A DNA stretch of 40,998 bases from Haplosporangium gracile (GCA_015499985.1 JAAAUF010000306.1:1-40998); one strand, 5' to 3'. Counted from the first letter of the stretch, positions 21,709-33,708 are shown. The notes: generated from the letters alone by a model not told the origin. Translations and numbers: made by a program.

Positions 21709-24123
21709 TTAGTTGCGGTACTGAGGCAACATCTCGTCTTCGCTGAAGCCAGCGGTAGGGAACTTGCGGGCAAAGGCCTCGACCTCCTTGCGGAGAGCCT
21801 CGATCTCGGGGATATGCTTGCCGTCGGCAACGTAGTCCTTGAAGTCCTTGACCTTCTTGGAGCCGACCTTGCTGTTGGCATCCTTGGCAATGTTGACAGC
21901 GCGATCGATGAAGTTAGCAACCTGCTCAAAGTCCTTCTCGTCCAAGCCACGGGAGGTCATGGCGGGGGTACCGACACGGATACCACCAGGGATCATAGCA
22001 GACTTGTCACCAGCAACGGTGTTCTTGTTCGAGGCAATGTTGACCAACTCGAGGACGCGTTCGACACGGGCACCATCAATGCTCTTGGAGCGGAGGTCGA
22101 CCAAGATCAAGTGAGTGTCAGTACCACCTGAAGACATCTCATAACCGAGCTTAGTAAAGGCGTTAGCAAAGGCCTTGCTGTTCTTCAAGACCTGCTGCTG
22201 ATACTCCTTGAAAGTAGCATCCTTGGTCTGCTTGAGGGCAACGGCCAAGGCACCGATGGTGTGGTTGTGAGGGCCTCCCTGGTGGCCAGGGAAGACAGAG
22301 GCGTTGATGGGGTTCTCCAAGTCGTACATGATCTGGTTGCCCTTCTTGTCGGTCTTGCGGACACCCTTGCGGTAGAAGATCAAGGCACCGCGGGGACCAC
22401 GGAGGGACTTGTGGGTGGTGGTGGTGACAATGTCAGAGTAAGGGAAGGGCGACTTCAAGACATCGGCGGCGACCAAGCCAGAGATGTGGGCCATATCGGA
22501 CATCAAGTAGGCACCGCAATCATCGGCAATCTTACGCATGCGGGCATAGTCGATCTCACGGGGGTAGGCCGAGGCACCGGCAATGATGATCTTGGGGCGG
22601 TAGAGCTTGGAGTTCTTCTCGAGGGCGTCGTAGTCGATGACACCGGTCGATTGGTCAATCTGGTAGGGGAAGGTCTCGAAATAGGAGGAGACCATCGAGA
22701 TCTTCTTAGTGTCGGTCTGGTAACCGTGGGACAAGCTAAAAAAGTTGAAGGATGAAGGGAGAATTCGGAGTTAACACATGTGCTCACTCAGACGGGCAAA
22801 ATTCTGTTTCTCTTTTGTGAGGGGAAAAAGGATGACTTACTGTCCACCGTGGGGGAGGTCAAGGCCCATGAGGCGGTCGTGGGGCTTCATGAGGGCACCA
22901 TAGACATAGAGGTTGGCGGGGGCGCCGGACAAGGGCTGGACGTTAACACCCCACTCCTTGGGATCCAGGTTGAAGGCTTCGAGGGCACGCTTCTGACAGA
23001 GACGCTCAGACATATCGATCTGCTCGTTACCACCGTAGTATCTATGGCAATGAGAAAACGAAGGACGTCACGCTTGGTGAGTACTTCCGTGCATCGGGTG
23101 TGTTGTTGTGCTGTTACATCAAGGCTGCCCTGATGTCTCCGTCATCTTCTATCCTTGAATGTTGTTGTTTACCTGGCACCGGGGTAACCCTCAGAGTACT
23201 TGTTCTGGAGGATGGATCCCAAGGCACCCATGACGGAGCGGGAGGTGAAGTTCTAATTGGGATTATGCAGTGGGAGACAGACATGTGTGAGTTGGAAGTA
23301 AAGTCAAGCATATGAAAGGTGCAATTCCCACGCATAAATCCTTGGATGTGTTGTTGTTGTTATTATTAGGTGAATGCATACCTCGGAGGCGATCAAGACA
23401 ATAGACTCGCGCTGTCTCCTCTTCTCGCGCTCAATGATATCGAACATCTCGGGGTCCTGCTCCTTGAGGCTACGGTTGAGGAGCTATTGTTCATTTAACA
23501 ATCAGAAAGAGAGAAAACAAGGAGAAAGAGGCTGTTGTTATTAATACGAACAGGACAAGAACCATCTACATTCAACTGACCATTGTTTCATATGTAAAGT
23601 TCTTTGCTTGATTGTCAACAATAGATTGACTTCCTTACCTCCTTCTGACCAGCAGGGAAGGCCATACCGCGCTATTTCAAGAGGAAAGAGACCAGTAGAA
23701 ACGCCCAAGGCCACATGTCGTTAGTAAAAGAAGCCTTTTTTTTAGGAGAACCATTTCCTGATCTTTGAGGATCTCCTTTACGGTGGGGTACTACGGGTTC
23801 CTGGGTTTTGTCGTATTGTCCATCCTAGACACCCTCTTTTCACCCTCCATCGGCAGGAGAAAAGTCATCGATAGGGTTTGCTCATGATCCAGGACACGTT
23901 TTTCGACTTTATCTACTCCAGTCTGTTTTGAATGGTGGTGGTGTTGGTGGTGTGTGGAGAGGATCGGGACTTCGAGGACAAGGGTGGCAAACATGAGGAT
24001 GTGATGTAAAAATCACGCTTGATTTTTTCATTTCTTCCTTACCGAGAGGACGCGGGTGGCGATAGAGGGGGCAGCAGCGCGCTTGGCGAAAACGGCAGCG
24101 GTGGAAGAAAGAGAGCGAAGCAT
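21709..24123 (-). CDS. SHM1: Serine hydroxymethyltransferase, mitochondrial
   Basis: Six exons (24123-24043, 23671-23639, 23483-23382, 23252-23173, 23041-22841, 22735-21709) give 507 residues in one frame. The enzyme converts serine and tetrahydrofolate to glycine and methylene-tetrahydrofolate, using pyridoxal phosphate. Exon 1 is a typical mitochondrial presequence ([20 protein letters not shown], basic with no acids). Conserved blocks are [58 protein letters not shown], the PLP lysine in [14 protein letters not shown] (Lys275), and [11 protein letters not shown]. Exon 2 is a 33-base micro-exon ([11 protein letters not shown]) containing an internal Met30 right after the presequence. Introns are 371, 155, 129, 131 and 105 nt, all GT-AG. 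Identification is certain; exon boundaries are supported by family conservation except the poorly conserved exons 1 and 2. Confidence 0.96.
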
Positions 24124-24171
24124 TATGTATATGTGTATGTGTATGTGTGTGAAAGAAAGGAAAATGGAGGG

Positions 24172-24198
24172 AAGTGAAGGAAGTGAAGGAAGTGAAGG
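24172..24198. repeat. Three tandem copies of a 9-mer
   Basis: AAGTGAAGG repeats three times without error in the leader region of the SHMT gene, beside a TATG/TG-rich tract at 24124-24150. Confidence 0.8.
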
Positions 24199-24312
24199 AT
24201 TGGGGAATGGAGGGTAATGAGTGAAGGTGGCGGTGGAGTGGAGGAATGAACAAAGAAAAGAAAAGTAAAAAGTAAAAAGTAAAAAAAAAGAAGAAAGGGA
24301 GATCGAATTGGC

Positions 24313-24318
24313 TTTATA
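24313..24318 (-). promoter_or_regulatory. TATA box of the SHMT gene
   Basis: The minus strand reads CGCATATAAAGCC about 190 bases upstream of the SHMT start codon, followed by a CT-rich leader. Confidence 0.55.
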
Positions 24319-25637
24319 TGCGGCTGCACTTTCAAGTGAATAAAATAAAATATATTTTTGTTTGGATGTTGGGTCGAATCAAGGGAAGGGGAACTTTATT
24401 CTTTTCTTACTCTGCTTGCTTACTTTTCAATGAAGGAAGGGGAAAGAGGGTTTCCGGAAAGACACGCGTAATAGGGATACAGCTTGTCCCTTTCAACCCC
24501 ATGAGGCAACTGGGGTCGATCTTCATTTTATATCCGCCATACAAACAAGTTGGCCGCATTTCGTGATCCTCTTTGAAGAAAGTCATTTTTTAATGGAGCT
24601 GTGTTTCTCTTCCGAACCCTTCCTTTGTGGCATCTCATTCATCGTCTCTTGCCTCTCAAGCTCTACGGACACACAATGGAAAAGACGTCAAAGAACGACA
24701 CGGATAAATAGCAGTGCTTGTCTTTTTACCCTTTCAATGGTCATCGTTCGATCCTTCTTTTTTTTCCTTTTCCACTCTTTGCTCTCCTCTTGAAGGACTG
24801 TGTTTGCTCAATCGAAACCGTCAGAAACAACGAACTCTTCTCTTTCTTTCTCCTTTTGTTGGTCCAATCCTGGTCGTTACATTTACTCATTTCCTTCTTG
24901 TTTTTTTTTCTTTCTTGTCGCTTAGTAACCGTTCTGCTTAGATGAGCAAAGACTGAAGAGAAAAAACGAATTTAATTCAGATCAAGGAGAGAGAGAGAGA
25001 AAGGGGGAGGGGGGAAAGGATGAACTGAACTGGAAGTTAGAAACGAGGATGAAGAGTTGTAAATAAGGGAGAAAGAATAAGACGTCGAAAGAAGACGAAG
25101 GGGAGCTCTTGAAGGATATGAGTTTATCCAAAATGGCTCCACAATTCAGGACACAGTCAAAACCGTTCATTTAAAAAAGGGGAATAAGGAAGGGAAAGAA
25201 GGAAGGAAGGAAGGAACCATCCTGGCTCACTCTATCGTTCTCGTCATCCATCCTTCCTCCTATTTCATTCTGCAAAACAGGGAGGAGCCCTTTTTCTCTC
25301 TTCGGCTCTGATCTTTGCCTTTTTTTTTTCTTTCTTTGTTGTTAAGTCTTGAGGCTGCTTCTATGCGCCTTTCCATCGCTTTCATCCTCCTGTCTGTTCA
25401 ACAGAAACAAAAAGGACGACCGACGTGGTCGACAAAGGAAAAATGTTACTTTTATTTGATAGGCCATTGTTTGCCATCATCACCACCGAGCCCACAAACA
25501 AAAAAAAAAGAATGCATCCACCCCAACAGCCATTAGTTTTCCTTCCACCGAGTACAGAAAAAAAAAAAAAAAAAACCAAAGCAAGACTTTTGGTTGGTGT
25601 GTGCGCGCGGACTGTCAGAAGGAAAAGTAATTAAAGT

Positions 25638-25683
25638 TTTGACTCGGTGGAAGCAGATTTTTTTTTGTTTCCACCGAGTCAAA
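25638..25683. repeat. Perfect 15-bp inverted repeat around a T-rich loop
   Basis: TTTGACTCGGTGGAA at 25638-25652 is exactly complementary to TTCCACCGAGTCAAA at 25669-25683, with a 16-base T-rich loop. A partial third copy, TTCCACCGAGT, sits about 130 bases upstream. Confidence 0.9.
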
Positions 25684-26522
25684 TATTTTTTCAGGGACGG
25701 TCACAAGTCACATTTTCCATTGAGTTGTCCCGTGGGACAAAAAAAAAGCGGTTAAAAGGAAGGGTGTCATTGCAGCATTCTTTTTTCGCTACGCAACTTG
25801 CTCATTCACTCAATGGCGCATGCAATGGTCGGAAGGTTGTTAAGCGGAAAAAATAAAAAGAAATAGTTCATCAGCCATAATGTTTTAATTGTTGTTAGTT
25901 GGGCGACCAGTTGAATCAAATTTGATTCGCTCGGCGATCAGTGTCTATCACTTTGATCAGTACGAGAACGCAACGCGATTTGATCAACCTTGGTAGAGAC
26001 TTGAGGAGCATGAAGAAAATGGCAGATGGGCGAAGCAGATCGGATAAGTGATAGATGTCGCTTGTCCTTTGCGGACTCAAAAACGAGAAACAAGGACGAG
26101 AAGGGACGCGCTATTGTTTGGATTAGAGTGGCGCCTATTGATCCCGCAGGGTCTTCTATTAGTTCATTACCTTGAAAACCCCATGTAGCGTGAGATCGGA
26201 CGCCAAAAGTAAAAAGACGAGAAAGAAGGGAAAGACAACCTTCTTTTTATCGTGTGGACGGATCAGAGTGGCTTACGCATACGATCAAATCATCTTCCGA
26301 AATTACCAAAAGTCCAGACAAAAGGGGACCAAGCCCAGTTACGCATTACATTCTTTCTTGCATCACTCACACAAACGACAGAAACTCAGGAACAACCAAA
26401 GAAAGGCTCAAGGACGACACGAAGAGAAAACACGCAAGGACACCAACAGCAACAACTATACATACCACACTCAGCCGGATTTTCGAAAACATAATCAACT
26501 TCATCTACAAATAACTTCCATC

Positions 26523-27443
26523 ATGACTTCACAACATCTCATCCCACCACTGGTACGCGGCCCTTTCTTTGCTTGCTGCCCACGCCCTTTCCTTTTTGTC
26601 CTGCACTTCACAGTAACTGTGTTCTTTTTCGCCGAAATAGCTGACGTCAACAGGGACTAACCTACGAGATCCTGAATCACAATCCACCCAATTTAGAACT
26701 ACGGGATGATCGAAGAGGATCTCTACCGGTCAGGACAGCCCAACGAACTCAACTTCCCCTTTCTCGAAAAACTCGGTCTCAAAACCGTTGTTTGGCTTGC
26801 TCCCGAAGAACCCAACCAACGCTTGTAAGATCCCTCTTTTCTTTTTTTTTTATTATCCTGGATACCATCACCCTGGCATCGCGTCGCATAATGTAGGACA
26901 TCAGGATTTTCTTACGAGCCGATATGGCTAATACATCCTTTCGCCATCTTTCAACAATGAAATTTTTCCTAAATAGCCTGGATTTCGTGGATGATCAGGA
27001 TATTCAACTGCACCACTTGGGAGTCGTATCGTCCATGAATGCATGGGACCCCATCACTGAAGAAGTCGTGCTCGAAGCCTCAGAACTCATCCTCACCCCC
27101 AAAAACTATCCCATGATCGTCATGTGTAACCTCGGGCGGCATCGCACAGGTAAACATCCAAAAAAAAAAAGCAAATGCTCGAATGTGTATTATTGCTTGT
27201 AAGCATTCATGCGTTATTGTTCACTTGGCTCACATCTTTTTTTTTTCTTCGAATTTTACTTAAACGTTTTTAGGGACGATTGTGGGATGTTTAAGGAAAC
27301 TACAGAGGTGGAATCTGACATCGATCTTTGAAGAGTATCGGCGGTACGCGGGTCCAAAAGTGCGGGTGCTGAATGAACAATTCATTGAGTTGTTTGATAC
27401 AGATCTTGTCCGTGTTCCCATGGACCATCCGAAATGGCTTTAG
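26523..27443 (+). CDS. OCA1: Oca1-like protein tyrosine phosphatase family protein
   Basis: Four exons (26523-26552, 26697-26824, 26977-27149, 27274-27443) give 166 residues in one frame. The family (Siw14/Oca, atypical dual-specificity phosphatase fold) acts in oxidant-induced arrest and, for some members, inositol pyrophosphate breakdown. Visible blocks are [39 protein letters not shown], the P-loop [10 protein letters not shown] (Cys103, Arg109), and [20 protein letters not shown]. The GRHRTGT P-loop followed by CLR.LQ.WN is closer to Oca1 than to Siw14. The third-exon acceptor at 26976 was chosen because it joins QRF to [11 protein letters not shown] as in the family; an earlier AG at 26896 gives a frame with stops. 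At 166 residues it lacks the long N-terminal part of some yeast relatives. Confidence 0.88.
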
Positions 27444-27748
27444 AGACCCCTATCGGAATCAAGGACCGGTTTTCATTTGCGTGGGTAGCCATTCAAAGCA
27501 CGAGAATAGCGATGGAATGAGGAACATGTAAAAAATACACGAAAATTAATGTACATTATCCCTAAATGTCAACAGTATGGATTTGCTCCTCAACGGTCAA
27601 TAGTGATGTCCAGCACTGAGTACAATATTGACACATTCAAACAAATTATGACCAGACTCTGTTATGGAGCAATTTGGTATCTTCATTACAAATATGTTTT
27701 CTATAAGAAACAACCACAACAAAAAACAAAGTGTCAAAGTGTATTTGT
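27444..27748. other. Convergent spacer OCA1-like / Nif1-like
   Basis: These 305 bases hold two facing 3' untranslated regions and no gene. Confidence 0.6.
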
Positions 27749-30443
27749 CTAGAAGGGCGCATGTCCCTTGCTGTCGCCAGTAGGACTGGGTGGCATTCCT
27801 CCATACTTGTCCTTCCAGATCCATGAGTTGCCCACAGTTTCCAATCCCTGTGCTGCGGCCAGACGGTAGTATTTTGCGGCCTTGAACATGTCCTTCTTGA
27901 CACCAACACCGTGGTAGTAGCACCATGCCAGATCGTTCTGTGCATCCGGATCTCCCTATTATATTTAAACCATAGAATGAAAAATAAATGTTTAGTAAAT
28001 ACATCCAAAAATAATGAACGTGACAGAAGAAGACAGAGCAGAAACAAGAGGGAGAAATACTTACGAGGTTGGCAGCGATTTCAAAGTAGTAGGCGGCTGT
28101 CTTCTTGTTCTTATCGGCACCCCATCCATGTCGGAAACAGATTCCGAGCTCATAAATAGCGAGAACCAATTCGCCCTTGGCCGCTGTGGAGGCAAACGAA
28201 TCCCTCGATTTCAAATCACCAACTGCATGCTCGGCCGACTTTTGGAGGTATTGGAAGGCCAACTGACGGTTGGAGGAACAACCCCATCCGTGACGGACAC
28301 TCAGTCCATACATCAGCATACCAACGGGATCGCCTAACTCTGCGGCTGTCCGGAAGAAATATGTCGCCTTGGCGATATCGCCAGTTTCGTGGAACTCGAT
28401 ACCCTGGCGGACATAATCTTCAGCCTTTTCGGGCATGGGGTTCGAGGGCCCTACGGCTTCTTCGGGACGGACGTATCCGCCAGAGGCCAGATGATGTGCT
28501 GGGTGGAGGTTGACGCCGTTGTTGTTGGGACCGTTGTTGTTATTGCCTCGGGAAGATGGGAGAGGAAGGCTTGTGGACGAGTTCGAGAATCCTCCACCGC
28601 TGGCAGGAGGGCCGTTCTGACGGTATACACCTCCATTTCCGCCACCATTGCTGCTCAGTGTTGACCCTTGACCGGGCAATCCAGGTGTACGCGCCCCTGA
28701 GGGCATTGGTGACCGAGAACGCTGGTCTTGTTGATGGTCGTTAGGCGCGAGGTTGAGCTGATTAGGGCGAGATCTCTGAGAGGACTGGTTGTGTCCTTGG
28801 TCATGGTTGGAGCGAGGTTGCTGGTTGTATTGTTGTTGTGAATGCTGTTGGCTGGAAAGCTGTCGCTCAGGGATGTTTGGAGACGAAGGATGGCCACGAC
28901 CGTTTCCTGGATATGATGGCTGCTGCTGTTGCTGCCTTGGCCAACTGTTACCGCCGTTCATGTGCTCGGTGGAAGTGCTCCTGTCTGGGATTTGAGGCGA
29001 TCCTCCTTGGTATTGCTGATGGTTGTTGCCGCCAGAGTGATTGCGGTTCATCGATGACCGTCCTTCATCCTGACGTGGGTATTGATCGATCGAAACCTTA
29101 GACGAGTTGTTACCGCCCTGGTTGCTGTACTGTTGTTGTTGCTTTTGTTGGCGAAGTCGTTCCTCTCTTTGGTCCTGAATCATCTTTTGTGAACTCGACA
29201 GCTCTGATGATTGGCTTCCCTGAAGCATGGCTGCTCTTTGCTTGGGTCCAAAGAGACTGATGTTGGGCGCGCCTCCTTGAGTCCGCTTATAAGACATGGA
29301 CAGTCTGGAAATGGATCGTCTGTATGAGAGCATTGAGCCAGAATCCGAATCATCGCTGTCGTCTTCTCCGCCATGAGTGGAGGGAGGCTTTTGCTGGAGC
29401 TTTTGTTGGTATTGGAAGGCCTGCTTCTGATGATCCTCGTTGTCGCCCCGTTCTTTGTCGTCGTCTTGGTCATGGTCGTATGCAAGGGGTGAGGGTGTCG
29501 AAGTGGGCGCTCCGCGGCTAGAGGAGGAGGATTGCTGCTGTTGACGCATGTGGGACGAAGAAGAGTTGGATGCAGTGGAGCCCGTGCTGTGGCTAGGATG
29601 CAAGTTATGGCTTCTGGAAGAACCGACTGAGTGGGCCGAGGCTGAAGATCCAGACTTGTTCAACTCTCCATTCATGGCACGCTGCTGCTGGCGCTGGCTA
29701 GGGGTCTGGCCATTGCTGCCTACGGAATAAGCAGAACCGGACGAGGGCGTCTGGCGCAAAGCACCGTTCTGATCACGACCCTGAGAACCCATCGAGCGGG
29801 CAGAGCCGGTCGATCCTGACTGCTTCAAACTACCAGAACTGTAGCTCTCGTTCTCCTGTGCGAGCTGTTGGTGTCTCTGTTGTTGAAACTGCTGCTGAGT
29901 CGAGCTGTTACCAGAGTTCTTTCGTGGTTGCTGGTACTGCTTCTGGTCATAGTTTTCAAACTGGAGACGGTCCTGGACAGGCTCCTCCAAGTGGGTGCGA
30001 CCCAAATGACCCGTCATAACTTCGATGGGTGAAGGGCTCGAGGGTGAAATAGGCGAAGGTGGAGCCGCCGCTGAGGGAGAGGTCGAGAAGACGGCGGGCG
30101 AGTTGAGATAACTCAATTGACTCTGCTTAATCTTTGGGCTGGCTCCTGCAATGTTGATCCCGTTACTTCCACTGTTGCCGCGCGATGGTGCAGGCGATCG
30201 GTTCTGGTGTGAGGACGAAGTCGAAGAATAAGACGACTGAGGGGTCAGATCGCCGTACGATCGTTGCTGCTGCTGCTGTTGTTGTTGCTGGTGATCCTGT
30301 TGTGGCTTCTTACGAGGCGTGGGCTGGGGAACCTGGGGGACGTCTGGGTAAAGGACATAAGACTGACCCTGGCCGCCGCCGCCATTTGCTTGGTTATTGC
30401 CGTACCGTGGCTGCTGGTATCTGCTTTCTGCGGTGCTTGCCAT
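27749..30443 (-). CDS. Sel1-repeat protein of the Nif1/Dsf2 type
   Basis: Exons 30443-28065 and 27955-27749 (109-nt intron, GTAAGT ... AATAG) give 861 residues. Residues 1 to about 660 are low complexity, rich in Gln, Ser, Asn and Gly, with poly-Q. From about residue 673 there are Sel1-type helical repeats: YVRQGIEFHETGDIAKATYF, AELGDPVGMLMYGLSVRHGW, IYELGICFRHGWG, and NDLAWCYYHGVGVKKD. They end with VGNSWIWKDKY. This arrangement, including the closing GNSWI.KDKY motif, matches fission-yeast mitosis inhibitor Nif1 and budding-yeast Dsf2 better than Chs4/Skt5 chitin synthase activators. The start is the ATG at 30443 (MASTAESRY); an open frame continues upstream for 276 codons but is Ser/Phe/Leu-rich and runs past the TATA box. 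The role, probably a cell-cycle or cortical scaffold, is inferred. Confidence 0.82.
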
Positions 30444-30611
30444 GATGTGTTGAGGGTGTGTGGGGGATCGACTGGTAAAGAGTTGTTGTGTAACCGCACC
30501 GACTGTATAATGAATTCTTTTAGGTGCCGATCTGAAAGTATCAAATATACGAACGAACAAGTAAACAATGGTCAGTACGAATACCACTACCAGAGATAGA
30601 TGACTGGCGGG

Positions 30612-30617
30612 TATATA
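30612..30617 (-). promoter_or_regulatory. TATA box of the Nif1-like gene
   Basis: TATATA lies about 170 bases upstream of the ATG at 30443, on the minus strand in the context CCATATATACCC. It supports the downstream start rather than the far upstream one. Confidence 0.5.
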
Positions 30618-33236
30618 TGGATAAAGGAGAATCAATGAAAAAGAACGTCGGTTGAGAGGATCGTCAAGGTGGGTTGTCGGGTTGTTGTTGAAAGGGAATA
30701 AAAAAAAACTCTTACCAAATCTGCCGCCGGGTAATATGAGAAATAAAACAACGACCTCGTGTATAAAAAAAAAGTCGGGAAAAGAAAGAGCTCTCTTGAA
30801 CCAGCAAGAGGAAATAAAGTACGGGGAGGGAGGTTTGTCAGAGAGGAAGAGTAAGAAGTGTGAAAAGAACAAAAGAAGAGTACAAAGAAAGGCAAGTAAG
30901 AAGGACAGTCGTGAGAAAGAGCAACAATCAAGAGGAGGAGGAAGGGTGAAGGGGTTATGAATGAAAGGGATGGAAGAATGGCGAGATACGAGGTCGAATG
31001 CAGAAAAGGGCGGGAAGGGAAGAAGGAATGGAATGGAATGGAAGGAGGGTGAGGAATGGCCAAGGGAAGGGAAAGGGAAAGGGAAAAAGAAAGAAGAGGG
31101 GAAAAAAGAGAGAGAGATGAGAAAGGTAAGGAAGGAGAGAGAAAGGTAAGATGATGACCCAAAGGCAATGGGCAGGAGGAGGAAATGAGCCAAGGTAGGT
31201 GGAAGTGGGTGATCAGGGGTAAGACGGAGCAAGAAGGACGAGAACAAAAAAAATATATATGTCTGGCACACACTCAGCTCATTTGCTCAGGCACCATCAA
31301 TGGATGTGCCATCAGTTCAGGTACAAAACACAGACAAACAACTAATAATCACCAACTGAGACATGCCCTTAGACTCGGTACTGATGTTGAAGGAAAGAGC
31401 GGTGTTGTTGCTTATGAAAAAGGGGCAGGATGGAGGGAAGAAATAGGTGGCACCACTAGGATTCGTTCATTTTCTCTTTTTTTTTTTTTGTCCTTGTGCC
31501 GCTCATGTTCATCCCCTTCTTCGCCTTGTTTGCATTCTTCACACCTTCTTCACTTCACCACTAGACACGCTTAGATTTATTTTTTCTTTCAAGATGCTCT
31601 CAACGATAAACTGAAAGCAATTTCACCTGTGATAAAAATAAGACATAAATCCTGCAATTGAACTATCTTCGTTGTGGCTCTCTTCTTTCTTTTTTCTATT
31701 TCTCATTTTTACACTTGACTAAACTGACTCTGCACTTGCCTCTTTGCAGACAAGCTGACTTTCCCTGCTCTCCTCCCATCATCACACAAAAATAAAAAAA
31801 TAAAAAGGTTTACCATGCAACCTTCATCTCGCACCTGGCTCGACATACGGCTCCTTTGCTTTGTTCACTACCACCACAGTGCGTGGGATGATCGTTTCTG
31901 CAACAATTTCAAAAAGAAAATGAATGCTCACACATTTTACCTCGAGAGTGCTATTGTTCATTTATCCTTGTTTGATAACAGACGGAATGGATGCCAGGTC
32001 GATCATGAAAATGAGCATCCCATCATCCAACCTCATCATCATGATTGAAACTGATAACAATCCATTTCATGGCCAATTTCGTAACCAAGAAGAAGCAAGC
32101 TTTGTGCTAAAAAAAAAATAATTCTCAGGCACTGCCAGAGACTGTGCATGCTGAAGGTAAGAAAGTGAAGGAGAGAGAGAGAATAAAGAACTTCACTCCA
32201 GCTTAGCGCCATACTCCTCCATGTCAGAAAAATGCACAAAAAAGTGTCCTGCTCTCAAGTCAAAAGCAAATAAAACGTTTGCTATTAGTTTTAAGTGCAT
32301 TGTCGGTACCAAGTGCAGTAGATCGTGTTTAGCCCCTCTCTCTGCCTCCTCTCTGGTCTCAAGAGAAAGTCCCCGCATTAGCATATATAAGAAGGGACGA
32401 AAGCGATATATGAAATGTTATAGCAATTCCTTTAACACTGATGAGTAGCACACGATTTGAACGCGTTCGTAATAAAAAAAAAGGGAGGCATATGACTAAG
32501 GCGCAAGTGAAAAACAACGGGGTTGGTTCGTCATGACAGCACTCGAGTATGTGTTTCTGTACAAGCTGTAGATTCCTCTTTCATTTTGCTTCTAGTCCAA
32601 AGCAGCAACAAAGAGAGTTGGGTTAAACTGGGAAGGATCAGCAGTACGATCAGTCAAAGACAAAAGCAACAAGACAGATATTTTGAGCAAGGTTTGATCT
32701 CCATTTTTTTTTGTCCAATGAACAACGACCCCAGGAACATTTACCCTGAAGCCTTGACTAAAAACCAGTGCTGGTTCCTTGCTTGATGGGCCATAAAAAG
32801 AAGACAAAAACTTTCTTTTCTCTTTTTCTCTCGTTTTCTACAGCAGATTCCCTTCTTTTAATCAAGACGCATGCAAGCAACTGCCAAGGAACCTTTTTGT
32901 GTTTGGGATATGTCGCTCAAAAGAGGCAAATGCACTCCACCCTTTGGACTCGCGCTATGCAGACGCATACTTAAGCAAAGCATGGTGTACAGAAATGGGA
33001 TTGATTTCCACTTCTCAGTTACATTTTCACCCTTTTATGTTGCTATCGAAAATGACAGAAATAAAACGATCAAAGTAGCTGTGTCCTCCTTTCTTGTTGC
33101 ACAACTTTGATACGAAAACGAAATTTTAGCACATTGGTGGCAACCCCTTGATCATCCACAAAAGTAATCGCTCCTACGATGCATCCGTCCCATCTTTTGA
33201 CTTTTGGCTTTTTCTAACCCACACACTTCTATACAG

Positions 33237-33562
33237 AACTGTCCCAAGATTTCAAGAAGCAAGTCTTCAATGCCCACGAAGGATATGGCGTAAAGAACAG
33301 AACTTCCAAAAGTGGGCGCGTGAACGACAATGAAGCAGTCCGCCCCTTCAAGGGCACACCACCATCACGCCTTCTAGATCCACCTTGTGATGATCACACC
33401 TGCTCAAAGGCACAGATCTCAAGGCGGGTCGACATCTTCTTTAATTGCTGCAGCAAAAAGCCGAAGAGAACGAACAAAAAAGAGTACAAGGTGGTTTGTG
33501 CGAGCGGGCTGTTGGAATGCCTGTGTCGACTCTGTTTTGCCTTGTGGCTTGAATTGCAATAG
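33237..33562 (+). CDS. Possible terminal exon of an unknown gene
   Basis: The segment follows a strong 3' splice signature: a CTAAC branch-like site at about 33215, then pyrimidines, then ATACAG ending at 33236. In one frame it is open for 108 codons to a TAG. The translation contains LSQDFKKQVFNAHEGYGV and, near the end, eight Cys (DIFFNCCSKKPKR, LLECLCRLC). Codons favour AAG, TTC, GTC and GAC, as in the accepted genes of the window. I cannot identify a matching upstream exon or a family, so it may be a relic or a chance frame. Confidence 0.3.
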
Positions 33563-33652
33563 GTAGACGGTCAACCTTCTTTTGCTCCATCGATTCTAAC
33601 AAAACAGTCAAGTGACCGGAGAAAACTCCCTAAAGAAATGAGACTTTCAATA

Positions 33653-33708
33653 CAGTCGACTCCGGTAAAGCGAGATGTGCGGGACTTTATTCTGTACTCT
33701 ATCGACTG
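33653..33708. mobile_element. Remnant with pogo/Tigger-like terminal repeat
   Basis: The sequence starts after TA with CAGTCGACTCCGGTAAAGCG, which resembles terminal inverted repeats of pogo/Tigger-type transposons, and ends 56 bp later with TCGACTG, the inverted match. AATGAGA (33637-33643) and TCTCATT (33720-33726) flank it as a further inverted pair. There is no coding content and no TA on the right side, so it is a decayed or internally deleted copy at best. Confidence 0.35.

Larger units (their letters stand above)
24124..26522. other. Divergent spacer SHMT / OCA1-like
   Basis: This 2.4-kb region contains the SHMT leader and TATA box at the left, long poly-A and poly-T runs, and a perfect 15-bp hairpin at 25638-25683. 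Upstream sequence of the OCA1-like gene is at the right. Open frames of 60-160 codons exist but are Lys- or Phe/Ser-rich and unrecognised. Confidence 0.5.

Noticed and set aside
27749..28500. Reading the Sel1-repeat protein as a Chs4/Skt5 chitin synthase activator
   Set aside because: The closing GNSWIWKDKY block and the repeat spacing fit Nif1/Dsf2 better, and no C-terminal prenylation CaaX box is present.
30444..31271. In-frame extension of 276 codons upstream of the Nif1-like start
   Set aside because: It is Ser/Phe/Leu/Pro-rich low complexity from a CT-rich leader and passes over the likely TATA box at 30612.
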